This document shows positions 42,531-52,600 of a stretch of DNA of 64,000 nt, piece by piece (within the stretch, counting starts at the first letter, position 1; every line of letters starts with the position of its first letter). Below the pieces are notes generated by a model. That model had not been told where the DNA came from and made no database searches. It saw only the letters and a list, made by a program, of their open reading frames with translations. Origin of the DNA: Clostridia bacterium (GTDB taxonomy: Bacteria; Bacillota; Clostridia; Oscillospirales; Acutalibacteraceae); NCBI GenBank assembly GCA_017548045.1, contig JAFYNR010000025.1:1-64000 (forward strand). Direction: 5' to 3'. The translations under genes and the position numbers were made by a program.

Positions 42531-45023
42531 ATGGAACAATACAACGTTACCGGTATGAGCTGTGCCGCTTGCAGTTCACGGGTTGAAAAAGCCGTTTCAA
42601 AGCTTGACGGTGTATCATCCTGCTCGGTAAATCTTCTTACAAATTCAATGTCGGTTGAGGGCACCGCACATCCGCAACAGATAATCGATGCGGTTAAATC
42701 CGCAGGCTACGGTGCATCCCTCAAATCGGATATTAACACAAAAATTGATATTGACGATTCGCTGAAGGATACGTCAACACCAGCTTTGAAAAAACGTCTT
42801 TTGGCATCTCTCGGATTTCTTGCCGTACTGATGTATTTTTCAATGGGGCACACGATGCTCGGCTTGCCGCTGCCTTCGTTTTTAAGTGAAAACCACATTG
42901 CAAACGGAATACTTCAGCTTCTGCTTACCGCTGTTATAATGGTCATCAATCAAAAATTTTTTATAAGCGGTTTCAAGGCTCTGATTAACCGTGCACCCAA
43001 TATGGATACTCTTGTTGCACTGGGGTCGGGTACGTCGTTTGTGTGGAGTGTTATCACGCTTTTTCTTATGATGCAAGCGCAACTGAACGGTAACCATTCT
43101 GCGACTGCGGAATATATGCACAGCTTTTATTTTGAATCGGCGGCAATGATTCTGACGCTGATAACCGTTGGCAAAATGCTCGAAGCCCGTTCAAAAGGCA
43201 AAACAACGGACGCTCTTAAAGGGCTTATGAAGCTTGCACCAAAAACCGCAAATATAATAAAAGACGGCAAGGAAATTTCCGTTCCCGTTTCGCAGGTGAA
43301 GAAAGGCGATGTTTTTGCCGTACGTCCCGGTGAAAGCATACCCGTTGACGGTATCGTAATTGACGGCACAAGTGCGGTTGATGAAGCTACGCTTACCGGT
43401 GAAAGCATTCCCGTTGACAAAGCAGAGGGTGACGAGGTTTCTGCCGCCACGATAAACAAATCAGGATTTATCAGATGCGAGGCAATCCGTGTAGGTGAGG
43501 ACACCGCACTTTCGCAGATAATAAAAACCGTCAGCGATGCCGCCGCAACCAAAGCGCCCATCGCAAAAACCGCAGATAAGGTTTCGGGTATATTCGTGCC
43601 TGCGGTTATTATTGCCGCACTTATTACGTTTGTAATATGGCTTGCCGCCGGAGAAAATATCAGCTTTGCTCTTGCAAGAGGAATATCCGTGCTCGTCATA
43701 AGCTGTCCCTGTGCGTTGGGTCTTGCAACGCCTGTTGCCGTTATGGTCGGCAGCGGTGCAGGTGCAAAAAACGGAATTTTATTCAAAAACGCCGCTTCAC
43801 TTGAAGCCGCAGGAAAAATCAGCATCGTTGCGCTTGATAAGACGGGAACCATCACCGAGGGGAAACCCATCGTAACGGATATAATCCCCTTCGGTTGCAG
43901 TGAGAAAGAACTTCTTGAAGACGCATATTCACTTGAAATAAAAAGCGAGCATCCCCTTGCAAAGGCTGTTGCCGCAAAAGCGGAGGAACTGAAAATCGGT
44001 TGTTATGAGGTTGATAATTTCACCGCACTTACGGGAAGCGGTGTTACTGCCGCAAAAGACGGCGCCGTAATTTACGGCGGAAGTCTTAAATTTATTCAAA
44101 GCAAAATCAAGCTTGAAAGCGATGTTGTTTCGGCTTGCGACAGACTTGCACTCAGCGGAAAAACTCCCCTGCTTTTCGCAAAAGGCAGCTCGGTGACGGG
44201 AATAATCGCTGTTGCCGATACGGTCAAAAAAGACAGCGCCGAAGCGGTTAAGCAGCTGAAAAATATGGGTATCCGAGTGATTATGCTTACGGGAGATAAT
44301 GAGAAAACCGCCCGTACAATCGGTGAAGCCGCCGGTGTCGACGAGGTATTTGCAGGCATGCTGCCCGACGGCAAGGAAGCGGTTATCCGCAAGCTTATGA
44401 AAAAAGGCAGAGTCGCTATGGTCGGTGACGGAATTAACGATGCACCTGCACTGACCCGTGCAGACGTCGGTATCGCAATAGGAACAGGTACGGACATTGC
44501 CGTTGACTCTGCAGACGTTGTGCTTATGAAAAACGGCCTTTGTAACGTGCCTGCTTCAATCCGTCTGGGAAGAGAAACTCTTAAGAACATTCGTCAGAAC
44601 CTATTCTGGGCATTCCTTTATAACGTTCTCGGCATTCCCCTTGCGGCAGGACTTTTCATTCCCGTTTTCGGTTGGGAACTGAATCCCATGTTCGGTGCCG
44701 CGGCAATGAGTATTTCAAGCTTCTGTGTTGTTTCAAATGCCTTGCGGCTTAATCTTTTTAAAATTCATAACGATAAAAAGGATAAAAAAATAAAAATCAA
44801 GGAGAATAAAACAATGACAAAAACAATGAGAATTGAGGGAATGATGTGCCCCCACTGCGAAGCGAGAGTAAAGAAAACTCTTGAAGAAATCAAGAACATT
44901 GAAAGCGCAGACGTAAGCCATGCAGAAGGCACGGCGGTTGTAACATTCACAACACCGATTGCAGATGAAATTCTCAAAAATGCAGTTGAAGAACAGGGAT
45001 ATAAGGTTATTGAAATTAAATAA
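42531..45023 (+). CDS. copA: copper-translocating P1B-type ATPase fused in frame to a CopZ-like chaperone
   Basis: An 830-residue frame. Residues 1-70 form an HMA domain (GMSCAACSSR, Cys11 and Cys14). Eight membrane segments surround actuator TGES, the CPC motif (392-394) in ISCPCALGLATP, the phosphorylation site DKTGT (Asp436) and MVGDGINDAPAL. It exports Cu(I). A lysine-rich linker (about 745-761) follows, then a second, complete HMA domain (762-830; GMMCPHCEAR, Cys773 and Cys776). The linker DNA contains an A7 run, and Met762 has its own AAGGAG site. So this may be a true fusion, or two genes joined by a one-base difference in the homopolymer; see the copZ entry. Confidence 0.9.
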   Translation: MEQYNVTGMSCAACSSRVEKAVSKLDGVSSCSVNLLTNSMSVEGTAHPQQIIDAVKSAGYGASLKSDINTKIDIDDSLKDTSTPALKKRLLASLGFLAVLMYFSMGHTMLGLPLPSFLSENHIANGILQLLLTAVIMVINQKFFISGFKALINRAPNMDTLVALGSGTSFVWSVITLFLMMQAQLNGNHSATAEYMHSFYFESAAMILTLITVGKMLEARSKGKTTDALKGLMKLAPKTANIIKDGKEISVPVSQVKKGDVFAVRPGESIPVDGIVIDGTSAVDEATLTGESIPVDKAEGDEVSAATINKSGFIRCEAIRVGEDTALSQIIKTVSDAAATKAPIAKTADKVSGIFVPAVIIAALITFVIWLAAGENISFALARGISVLVISCPCALGLATPVAVMVGSGAGAKNGILFKNAASLEAAGKISIVALDKTGTITEGKPIVTDIIPFGCSEKELLEDAYSLEIKSEHPLAKAVAAKAEELKIGCYEVDNFTALTGSGVTAAKDGAVIYGGSLKFIQSKIKLESDVVSACDRLALSGKTPLLFAKGSSVTGIIAVADTVKKDSAEAVKQLKNMGIRVIMLTGDNEKTARTIGEAAGVDEVFAGMLPDGKEAVIRKLMKKGRVAMVGDGINDAPALTRADVGIAIGTGTDIAVDSADVVLMKNGLCNVPASIRLGRETLKNIRQNLFWAFLYNVLGIPLAAGLFIPVFGWELNPMFGAAAMSISSFCVVSNALRLNLFKIHNDKKDKKIKIKENKTMTKTMRIEGMMCPHCEARVKKTLEEIKNIESADVSHAEGTAVVTFTTPIADEILKNAVEEQGYKVIEIK
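44814..45023 (+). CDS. copZ: CopZ-like copper chaperone (internal start within the copA frame)
   Basis: A 69-residue HMA domain, the size of a free CopZ: MTKTMRIEGMMCPHCEARVKK with the CxxC copper site, ending EEQGYKVIEIK. AAGGAG (44799-44804) lies 9 nt before ATG 44814, as expected for an independent gene. The same frame is open from copA. If the upstream A7 run had one more A, copA would stop at a TAA (44808-44810) just before this ATG. It delivers Cu(I) to the ATPase. Confidence 0.65.
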   Translation: MTKTMRIEGMMCPHCEARVKKTLEEIKNIESADVSHAEGTAVVTFTTPIADEILKNAVEEQGYKVIEIK

Positions 45024-45028
45024 CAAAC

Positions 45029-45060
45029 AAAGCGGTGTCATAAAACACCGCTTATTTCTT
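45029..45060 (+). terminator. terminator between copA/copZ and glycerate kinase genes
   Basis: AGCGGTGT (45031-45038) pairs with ACACCGCT (45045-45052), followed by TATTTCTTTT. On the minus strand a T-rich tract also follows, so it may serve both genes. Confidence 0.75.
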
Positions 45061-46156
45061 TTGCCGCTTTGACTGCGACAGCATATAAATCTTCTTTGCA
45101 GGTTTTCAGAATTTCATCAAACGGTTTATGAGTTTCACAGGCAAAATAAAGCTCCGAAACACCGAAATTTTTAATTTTTTCGGCACCTTCTCCCCTGCTG
45201 CCGCAGATTGCAACAACCATTTTATTCAGACCTGCGGAACGTTTTGCAATACCCGATATCACCTTACCTTCGGCACTCTGAGAATCAAGCCTGCCTTCGC
45301 CTGTTATAATCAAATCCGCCTCTGCGGCTTTTGTTTCAAAATCCGCTGTATCAAGCAGAATATCTATGCCTTTTCTTAATGCACCGCCCAGAAAAGCAAC
45401 AGTACCTGCGCCCATTCCGCCTGCGGCACCCGAGCCTTTTATATGTGACACCTCGGAACATAAATCTCTGCGTATAATTTCCGCAATATGCCTGAGCCCC
45501 TTATCGAGACGTTTTACCATAGCATCATCTGCACCCTTCTGCGGTGCAAAAACATATGCGGCTCCTTTTTCTCCGTAAAGAGGGCTTTCAACATCGCAAG
45601 CGGCAACAACGGGTATATTCACTGCCTTTTCGGGAGGCTTGATTTTTGATATACCGCACAGCGTACCGCCCACGGGAACGAATTCATTTCCGTATTCATC
45701 CGTGAACACGTAACCCAGTGCCGCCGCCATACCCGCACCGCAATCATTGGTTGCACTGCCTCCGAGACCGAGAAGAATTCTTTGGGCACGGTTTGAAACC
45801 GCATCCGCTATAAGCTCCCCTACTCCGAAGGTTGTTGCCTTTTCGGGGTTTTTATTTTCCCCCGCAAGAGGCAAGCCTGCACAAGCCGCAATTTCAATAA
45901 CGGCTGTTTTATCGGGCAGAAAAAGATATTCCGCCTGTATCTTCTCACCGAAAACGCCGCTGACCGTTGTTTTTATCATTTCACCGCCGCATATCTCGTA
46001 CAAACAGGCACAAAGCCCCTCACCGCCGTCGGCAGCAGGGAGCTTTGTTATATTCACATTTTTTATTGTATCGGCAAACGCCTGCCCGATAATATCGCAC
46101 ACCTGACGTGCGGTCAATGTGCCTTTGAAGCTATCGGGTGCAATGAGAATATTCAT
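45038..46156 (-). CDS. glycerate kinase
   Basis: A 372-residue kinase of the GarK/GlxK family, phosphorylating D-glycerate to 2-phosphoglycerate (some members make 3-phosphoglycerate). MNILIAPDSFKGTLTA opens the protein, LPAADGGEGL is near residue 37, LGLGGSATNDCGAGMAAALGY near 123 and the catalytic-domain GEGRLDSQSAEGK near 290. I start at ATG 46156, one base after the stop of the M20 peptidase gene; the longer open frame upstream merely overlaps that gene. No glycerate-producing gene lies nearby. Confidence 0.9.
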   Translation of the reverse strand: MNILIAPDSFKGTLTARQVCDIIGQAFADTIKNVNITKLPAADGGEGLCACLYEICGGEMIKTTVSGVFGEKIQAEYLFLPDKTAVIEIAACAGLPLAGENKNPEKATTFGVGELIADAVSNRAQRILLGLGGSATNDCGAGMAAALGYVFTDEYGNEFVPVGGTLCGISKIKPPEKAVNIPVVAACDVESPLYGEKGAAYVFAPQKGADDAMVKRLDKGLRHIAEIIRRDLCSEVSHIKGSGAAGGMGAGTVAFLGGALRKGIDILLDTADFETKAAEADLIITGEGRLDSQSAEGKVISGIAKRSAGLNKMVVAICGSRGEGAEKIKNFGVSELYFACETHKPFDEILKTCKEDLYAVAVKAAKEISGVL

Positions 46157-46157
46157 A

Positions 46158-47624
46158 TTATTCAGCAGAAGCCCTTCTGATATATTTTTTGAAGAATTTG
46201 ACACCGGGGGCAACGGCACTGATGGGTATTCTTTCGTTTGTGCCGTGAGCCGTACGGAGAAGCTCAACGCTGAGTCTGTAAGGTGCGTAACGGTAAATAT
46301 TTTCACAGATAGGCTCATAGTAGCAGGCATCGGTACCGCCCATAACAAGGTAGGGAGTAACGATTGCATTACTGTTATCCTGCATAATTATTTCTTCCAT
46401 AATCCTAAAAGCCCTTGAATCCGTGGGTGAGAATTTTGATGCCTCCTTGGCTTTAAGCACCTTAACCTCAATATCCTTATATCTGCAAACCTTATGGATG
46501 TGCTTTTCAACGTCTGCAACGGTTGTGCCGGGCATCTGTCTGAAGTTTACGGTTATGCTTGACTTCTGAGGAAGAACGTTAGCCGCAGGACTGCCCTGAG
46601 CCATTGTAACTGCTGTTGTTGTTCTTACAAAGCAAGCGGTAAAGGGTATCTTTGTCATACCGTACTTAAGCAGAGGCTTCATATAATCAAGGTTGCACAT
46701 AAGAAGACGTGCGGGATACGTGCAGTTTTTGCCTATACCCGAAAAAAGGTCGTGAACGAAGGGCATAAGCTCTGCCTTGAACTGATTGTTTTCAAGGTCC
46801 TTGATAACGTTCGCAAGCTTGCCCAGACCCGAATGCACGGGAGGCTGTGATGAGTGACCGCCGTTGCTGTTAACGGTAATTTCAAAATCAACGTAACCCT
46901 TTTCGGCAATACCGATGCCCACAAGGTCTTTTTCATTTATAATGCCCTTGACATTGACGGGAATGATAGCACCGCCTTCGTCAAGCACACTGTCAAGATG
47001 AATTCCTCTGTCCTTGAGAAGCATCATAATGCTTTTTGCGCCGCCCTCTTCAGAGGCGACAACCTCTTCATCCTGACCGAAAAGAAGATAAACATCTCTT
47101 TCGGGCTGAAAGCCTTCTTCAAGAAGAGTTTCAACAGCATCCATAACACCGATAAGGTGATTTTTCATATCAACTGCGCCTCTGCCCCAGATAAATTCAC
47201 CGTCATTATGTCCGCTGAAGGGAGCGTACGTCCAATCCTGCTCGGTGCCTTCTGAAATGGGCACAACATCCTGGTGAGCAAGCAAAGCAATGGGCTCAAG
47301 GTCTGACCTTGTTCCCTTCCAGCGGTATACAAGGCTTGCCTCCTGAACAATTTCCTTTTCAAGTGTTTTATGAATAAGCGGAAATGCTTCTTCAAGAAAT
47401 GCGTGAAATTCGTCAAACCTTGAGAAATCCACCTTTGCTTTATCGGGATAGCTTATGGTAGGAATTGAAAGAGCCTTTGAAAGATGTTCAAGGCATCTTT
47501 CTTCATTAACGTTTTCTTCGGTAGGTACGCCGTAATCCTTTTTTTCGGGTACGTAAAGCGCCGCTTTAACCGCCGTTGCAACCGCCGCCGCACCAACGGC
47601 ACCGCCTATAATTTTCTTCCACAT
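46158..47624 (-). CDS. M20 family metallopeptidase (CPS1/PM20D1-like)
   Basis: A 488-residue protein beginning with a short hydrophobic segment (IIGGAVGAAAVATAVKAALYV) that may anchor it. The dinuclear zinc site is visible in LLAHQDVVPI (near residue 115), GRGAVDMKNHL (near 148) and GQDEEVVASEEGG (near 180); the dimerisation domain contains NSNGGHSSQPP. Long forms of this type act on N-acyl amino acids or small peptides. It lies just upstream of, and nearly touching, the glycerate kinase gene. Confidence 0.87.
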   Translation of the reverse strand: MWKKIIGGAVGAAAVATAVKAALYVPEKKDYGVPTEENVNEERCLEHLSKALSIPTISYPDKAKVDFSRFDEFHAFLEEAFPLIHKTLEKEIVQEASLVYRWKGTRSDLEPIALLAHQDVVPISEGTEQDWTYAPFSGHNDGEFIWGRGAVDMKNHLIGVMDAVETLLEEGFQPERDVYLLFGQDEEVVASEEGGAKSIMMLLKDRGIHLDSVLDEGGAIIPVNVKGIINEKDLVGIGIAEKGYVDFEITVNSNGGHSSQPPVHSGLGKLANVIKDLENNQFKAELMPFVHDLFSGIGKNCTYPARLLMCNLDYMKPLLKYGMTKIPFTACFVRTTTAVTMAQGSPAANVLPQKSSITVNFRQMPGTTVADVEKHIHKVCRYKDIEVKVLKAKEASKFSPTDSRAFRIMEEIIMQDNSNAIVTPYLVMGGTDACYYEPICENIYRYAPYRLSVELLRTAHGTNERIPISAVAPGVKFFKKYIRRASAE

Positions 47625-47641
47625 AATGTATATTTCCTTTC

Positions 47642-48340
47642 TTACATAAAGAATTTACGTTTTGCCCAATCCTTAAACCGCCTGCTTTTAGCCATAACGG
47701 TAAAGAATATCATCAGCGAAACACAGCAGGCAGTTACTATAAAAGAAACAACAACCTGCAGTTTGCCGTAATAATACATATTCATACAGATTTCAATGAC
47801 GAAGCTCAAAAGATTTATTGCACCAAGCACCGCAACCGCCGTCATAGACTTGTCCCGCGGCTTTCTAAGCCAGAAAATAAACAGATTGCACAATGCCCAC
47901 AATGCAATTACCACAGGCAAAACGATTGAACTGAACCAGCCGTTTTCAACACCGTAAAGCCTGAACATATTAAGATAGGCAAGCAGTGCCAAGGCATCAA
48001 TGCCAAGCATAACAACGGGAATATTCTTCTTCCAAAGCATAGGAAAAATAAACCATATCCACGCTACCGCAAATCCTCCGATAATGTATTTCGAAATTCC
48101 GCTTTTGAAAATCAGTATGTCCAATGCAAGAAGCACCAGATTGGGAATGATAATAATAAGCGAAAGCACAAATGCCCAATACTTTTTGCTTACGGACTTC
48201 GGGATTTCAAGAATTTCGGGGAAAAGAGGCTTTTCGGGTTCGGCAGTTTTTTCTCTCGGATTTATTACGGGTGTGTCGCAAAGGGGACAAGCCGGACATC
48301 CCTTTTCAAGCTCCACTCCGCAGTTTACACAGTATGACAT
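47642..48340 (-). CDS. DUF6320 zinc-ribbon membrane protein
   Basis: A 232-residue protein. Residues 1-22 form a zinc ribbon (YCVNCGVELEKGCPACPLC, a CxxC pair twice), then a linker and six hydrophobic segments between about residues 55 and 215. This is the DUF6320 layout. Function unknown. Its ATG shares a base with the stop codon of the acyltransferase gene (TGATG), so the two products are made together and probably work together. Confidence 0.82.
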   Translation of the reverse strand: MSYCVNCGVELEKGCPACPLCDTPVINPREKTAEPEKPLFPEILEIPKSVSKKYWAFVLSLIIIIPNLVLLALDILIFKSGISKYIIGGFAVAWIWFIFPMLWKKNIPVVMLGIDALALLAYLNMFRLYGVENGWFSSIVLPVVIALWALCNLFIFWLRKPRDKSMTAVAVLGAINLLSFVIEICMNMYYYGKLQVVVSFIVTACCVSLMIFFTVMAKSRRFKDWAKRKFFM

Positions 48341-49647
48341 CAGGTGTCACCTCCTGCAATAAAATGTCTGTTGCTTTCAACCTTGACGGGTATACCGAAT
48401 TTAACAAGGGTTGTAAAAAATTCTCTCTGCACCGTAGGCTCTTCAAAAATATTGGAAACGCTCAGCGCAAGAGTATCCTTATATGAAAGCGCCGCACATT
48501 TGGGAATAAGCATACCCGGACCCGTTGAAAGACACAGCTTTTCAATATATTGCTCCATTTCCTTAGGGGTTTTGATTATACCCACATTTGTAATCAGTGA
48601 GCTGGTTGCTTTTTCTCCGGTGATTTTATAGACGACGCTTATACCGAAATCCTTTAAGAACGAAGGCAATACACGCATTACGGGATTCTTTTCAATACCT
48701 GCGTTACCGTTCATCATTGCCTGCAGTTCCTTTTCGTTGTTGATATAACGAAGATAAAGAGATAGCTGTTTTACGATTTCGGGGAAAGTATATTCACCCA
48801 TCTTGGGGTCAATCTGGAAGGAATAGCAAAGCATAAAGTTACGCAGTGTTTCGCTTTCACAGAAATTACGTACATTAACGGGAATCTGAACACCCACAGG
48901 CTTTTCCTTGTTCCATTTATCCTGCTTCTGGAGATTATACATTATCCACACAAGCACCGCCGCCACGTATTCTGTTATGGTAACGCCGTATTCACGGGCT
49001 TTTTCCTTGATTGCGGCAACGGGAATATAGCCCGTTGTGATATTAAGATAATGCTTCGGCAGTCTTTTGCCTTTATAGTGATAGGTAAACTTATAAACAC
49101 GCTGTGCTTTTGCCTTTGACTTTACGTTCTTAAGGTAAGCATCCTCGCTTTCGCCCTCGTGAGGCTTTTCGTTTATATCAAGCACTGCATCACCAACAGG
49201 GATTTCCTTACCGGTGAGTCTGAGATAAACGGCAGTAAGGGTCATAAAGAATCTTGATGCACCGTAGCCGTCGGTTATGGCGTGGAAGAAATCAACAGAT
49301 ATTCTGTTTTCATAATAATAAACCTTGAAAAGATAGCCGTTATTTTCTTTCCACTTGAATCGCTGACAGGGATTTGCAATATCGGGCATAACAGGCGGCA
49401 TACCGTAAGGATTTTTTTCAAGATAATGCCAGAAAAAGCCGTTACGCATACGCACATCAAACATAGGGAAGCGAGGCATTGTCATTTCCAATGCCTTTTG
49501 AAGCAAATCGGGGTCGATTTTCTCAGTCAGAGTTACCGACATACGGTATACGTTGGACCAGGACGAGGTATTTTGACCGGGAAAAACCTTTGCCGCATTA
49601 TCAAGTTTGTACCATTGTCTTTGCCTTAACGGTATTTTAGCCTTCAT
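48340..49647 (-). CDS. condensation-domain-like acyltransferase (alcohol acetyltransferase family)
   Basis: A 435-residue protein of the chloramphenicol-acetyltransferase/condensation superfamily. The catalytic HxxxDG motif is FHAITDGYGASRF (near residue 138); PRFPMFDVRMRNGFFW near 50 and a C-terminal half of CAT-like strands follow. No signal peptide or membrane segment. Relatives are annotated as alcohol acetyltransferases, WS/DGAT-like or PapA-like enzymes; the substrate is unknown. It lies 13 nt after polC and is translationally coupled to DUF6320, suggesting acylation of a lipid or glycolipid at the membrane. Confidence 0.82.
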   Translation of the reverse strand: MKAKIPLRQRQWYKLDNAAKVFPGQNTSSWSNVYRMSVTLTEKIDPDLLQKALEMTMPRFPMFDVRMRNGFFWHYLEKNPYGMPPVMPDIANPCQRFKWKENNGYLFKVYYYENRISVDFFHAITDGYGASRFFMTLTAVYLRLTGKEIPVGDAVLDINEKPHEGESEDAYLKNVKSKAKAQRVYKFTYHYKGKRLPKHYLNITTGYIPVAAIKEKAREYGVTITEYVAAVLVWIMYNLQKQDKWNKEKPVGVQIPVNVRNFCESETLRNFMLCYSFQIDPKMGEYTFPEIVKQLSLYLRYINNEKELQAMMNGNAGIEKNPVMRVLPSFLKDFGISVVYKITGEKATSSLITNVGIIKTPKEMEQYIEKLCLSTGPGMLIPKCAALSYKDTLALSVSNIFEEPTVQREFFTTLVKFGIPVKVESNRHFIAGGDT

Positions 49648-49659
49648 AAATTACTCCTA

Positions 49660-52600
49660 TCAAAAGAAGCTTAACTGGGTTGATTTGGGTAGAGATTCAA
49701 ATGCACCGCCATCTTCAAGAGCTGCAATTATTGTTTTTGAAGCACCTGAACGAAGCTGAAAATCCTCTATTGAAAGGAATTCTCCGCCGCCGTCATTCCT
49801 TGCGGCTTCAAGACCTTCCGCAGCTCTGCCGCCGCAGCCTGCAATAGCTGAGAAGGGCAGGCGGATTTTTCCGTCCTCAATAACATATCTGTTTGCGGTG
49901 GATTTATAAATATCGATGGGAAGAATTTCAACGCCTCTCGCCATCATTTCGTTGATAACCTGAAGTGAGGTAAAAGTACCCTCCTCCTTGGCGGTAGCGG
50001 TTTTAGTAGCCATTTTGGCTTTGATTTCATCCATCTTTTTCTTTACTGCCCCCCTGCCTGCAAGAACAGCCGCAGTGTCGATATCTTCGCCACGCACCGT
50101 CATATAGGTTGCGTAATATTCAACAGGTCTGTAAAGCTTGTACCAGGCAAGACGCATTGCCGCACTTACGTAAGCGGCGGCGTGTGCCTTGGGGAACATA
50201 TACTTGATTTTCATACAGGAATCCAGATACCACTGAGGAACGTCGTGGTCAAGCATTTCTTTTTTATGCTCATCGGTAAGAAGCGAGGTTGCTTTACCCT
50301 TTCTTACGATTTCCATAATTTTGAATGCCATACCCTTTTCAACACCCTTGTTGATAAGGTAAACCATAATATTATCACGGGTACCGATAACCTCGGAAAT
50401 GGTGCAGGTTCCGTTTTTGATAAGATCCTGTGCGTTACCTATCCATACGTCGGTGCCGTGGGAAAGGCCCGAAATCTGAAGCATATCAGAGAAATTCTTG
50501 GGCTGTGATTCAATAAGCATCTGACGTACAAAGGGTGTGCCAAGCTCGGGAAGTGAAAGAGTTCCCGTTTCGCAGTCGATATCCTCTGCAGTTACACCCA
50601 TAGGCTCGGGAGTAGTCAGAAGCTCATAAAGCTTGGGGTCGCACACGTCGATTTTCATAACGTTGGTGCCCGTCATATCTTCAAGGTGCTTATACATCGT
50701 GGGAACATCGTGACCCAGATTATCAAGTTTCAGAATGGTATCGTGAAGCGAATGGAAATCGAAGTGAGTTGTTCTGTGAATTGAATCCGCATCATCGGCA
50801 GGGTGCTGAATGGGAGTGAAATCCTCCGCATCCATATCCGCAGGCACAACAACCATTCCGCCGGGGTGCTGACCCGTTGTTCTCTTGACGCCTACACAGC
50901 CCTGCACAAGGCGGTCTGCCTCGGCTCTTGAAAGAACTATACCCTTTTCCTCCGCCCACTTTTTAACGAAGCCGAAAGCGGTTTTATCTGCAAGAGTGCC
51001 GATTGTACCTGCTTTGAAAACGTGGGTTTTTCCGAAAAGCTCCTCGGTATATCTGTGAGCATAGAACTGATATTCACCCGAGAAGTTAAGGTCGATATCG
51101 GGCTGCTTATCGCCGTAGAAGCCAAGGAAGGTTTCGAAAGGAATATCGTGGCCGTCGCGGTGCATATCCTTACCGCAGACGGGGCAGTTTTTGGGCGGCA
51201 TATCATAGCCCGAACCAAACTCACCTTTATAGAAGAATTCGCTGTGCTTACATTCTTCGCAGATGTAGTGCGGCACAAGAGGGTTAACCTCTGAAATACC
51301 TGCCGCAAAAGCAACGAAGGATGAGCCTACCGAACCTCTGGAACCGACATAGTAACCGTTATCCATTGAGTTCCACACAAGCTTCTGGGCGATGATATAA
51401 AGAACGGCGAAACCGTTTTTGATGATTGAATCAAGTTCTTTATCAAGTCTTTCCTTGATATATTCGGGCAAGGGATTGCCGTAATAATCCTGCATTCTGT
51501 CGTAGCAGATCTGACGCAGTTCTTCATCCGCACCTTCAATTTTGGGAGGATAGGTACCGTCGGGAATAGGCTTGATTTCTTCGCACATATCCGCAATAAG
51601 ATTGGGGTTTTTGACAACCACTTCATATGCGGTATCCTCACCCAGATATGCAAATTCATCAAGCATATTCTGAGTTGTTCTCAGGTAAAGAGGTGCCTGC
51701 TCCGCCGCATCCTTGAAGCCCTGGCCTGCCATAAGAATTTCTCTGAAAATCTTATCGCTCTCGTCCATAAAGTGAACGTCGCCCGTTGCAACAACAGGTA
51801 TTCCCATTTCATCCGCAAGGTGGATTATGCGGCGGTTGATTTCGTTAAGATCTTCTTCACTGTCAACCATACCCTCACGGAGCATAAACGCATTATTTCC
51901 GTTAGGCTGAATTTCAAGGTAATCGTAAATACTTGCAATTTCAAGCAGCTTTTCTTTGGGCATACCCATATAAATTGCCTGATAAAGCTGACCTGCCTCA
52001 CAGGCACTGCCCACAATAAGCCCTTCCTTGTGAGCAATAAGCTCGCTTCGGGGAATACGGGGATGGCGGTAGTAATATTCAAGATTTGATTTTGAAATAA
52101 GCTGATAAAGATGCTTGAGACCTGCCCTGTTCTTTGCAAGAAGGATAATATGGTAGGTGGGCAGACGCTTCACGTTGACGGGAATCCTTTCGTTGATTTC
52201 CGAAATGTTTTCAACGCCTTTTTCTTCGCAGAGTGCAATTAGCTTTTCAAAAATACGGGCAAGTGCACCTGCATCTTCATCTGCTCTATGGTGATCAAAC
52301 TTGGGGAGTTTGAAATAATTGGATATTGAATCAAGCTTATAATTCTTTATACCCTCAATAAGGCTCTGTGCCATAACGAGAGTATCGATATGAGTAAAAT
52401 TATAATCAATGCCGTTTCTTCGGCAGGTATGTCTGAGAACGTTGGTATCAAAGGTTGCGTTATGGGCAACAAGCACACCGTCACCGCAGAATTCAAAGAA
52501 TTTGCGGACAGCCTCAGCTTCCTTGGGTGCATTGGCAACCATTGCATTTGTAATACCCGTAAGTTCTGTGATTTTTGCGGGAATAGGTATTTCGGGATTT

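Noticed and set aside
43127..43870. A 247-codon minus-strand open frame
   Set aside because: Antisense to the copper ATPase core; Ser/Ala/Pro-rich shadow translation without motifs.
46157..46369. N-terminal extension of glycerate kinase
   Set aside because: The extra 71 codons lie inside the M20 peptidase gene; the family start MNILIAPDSFKG fits at 46156.
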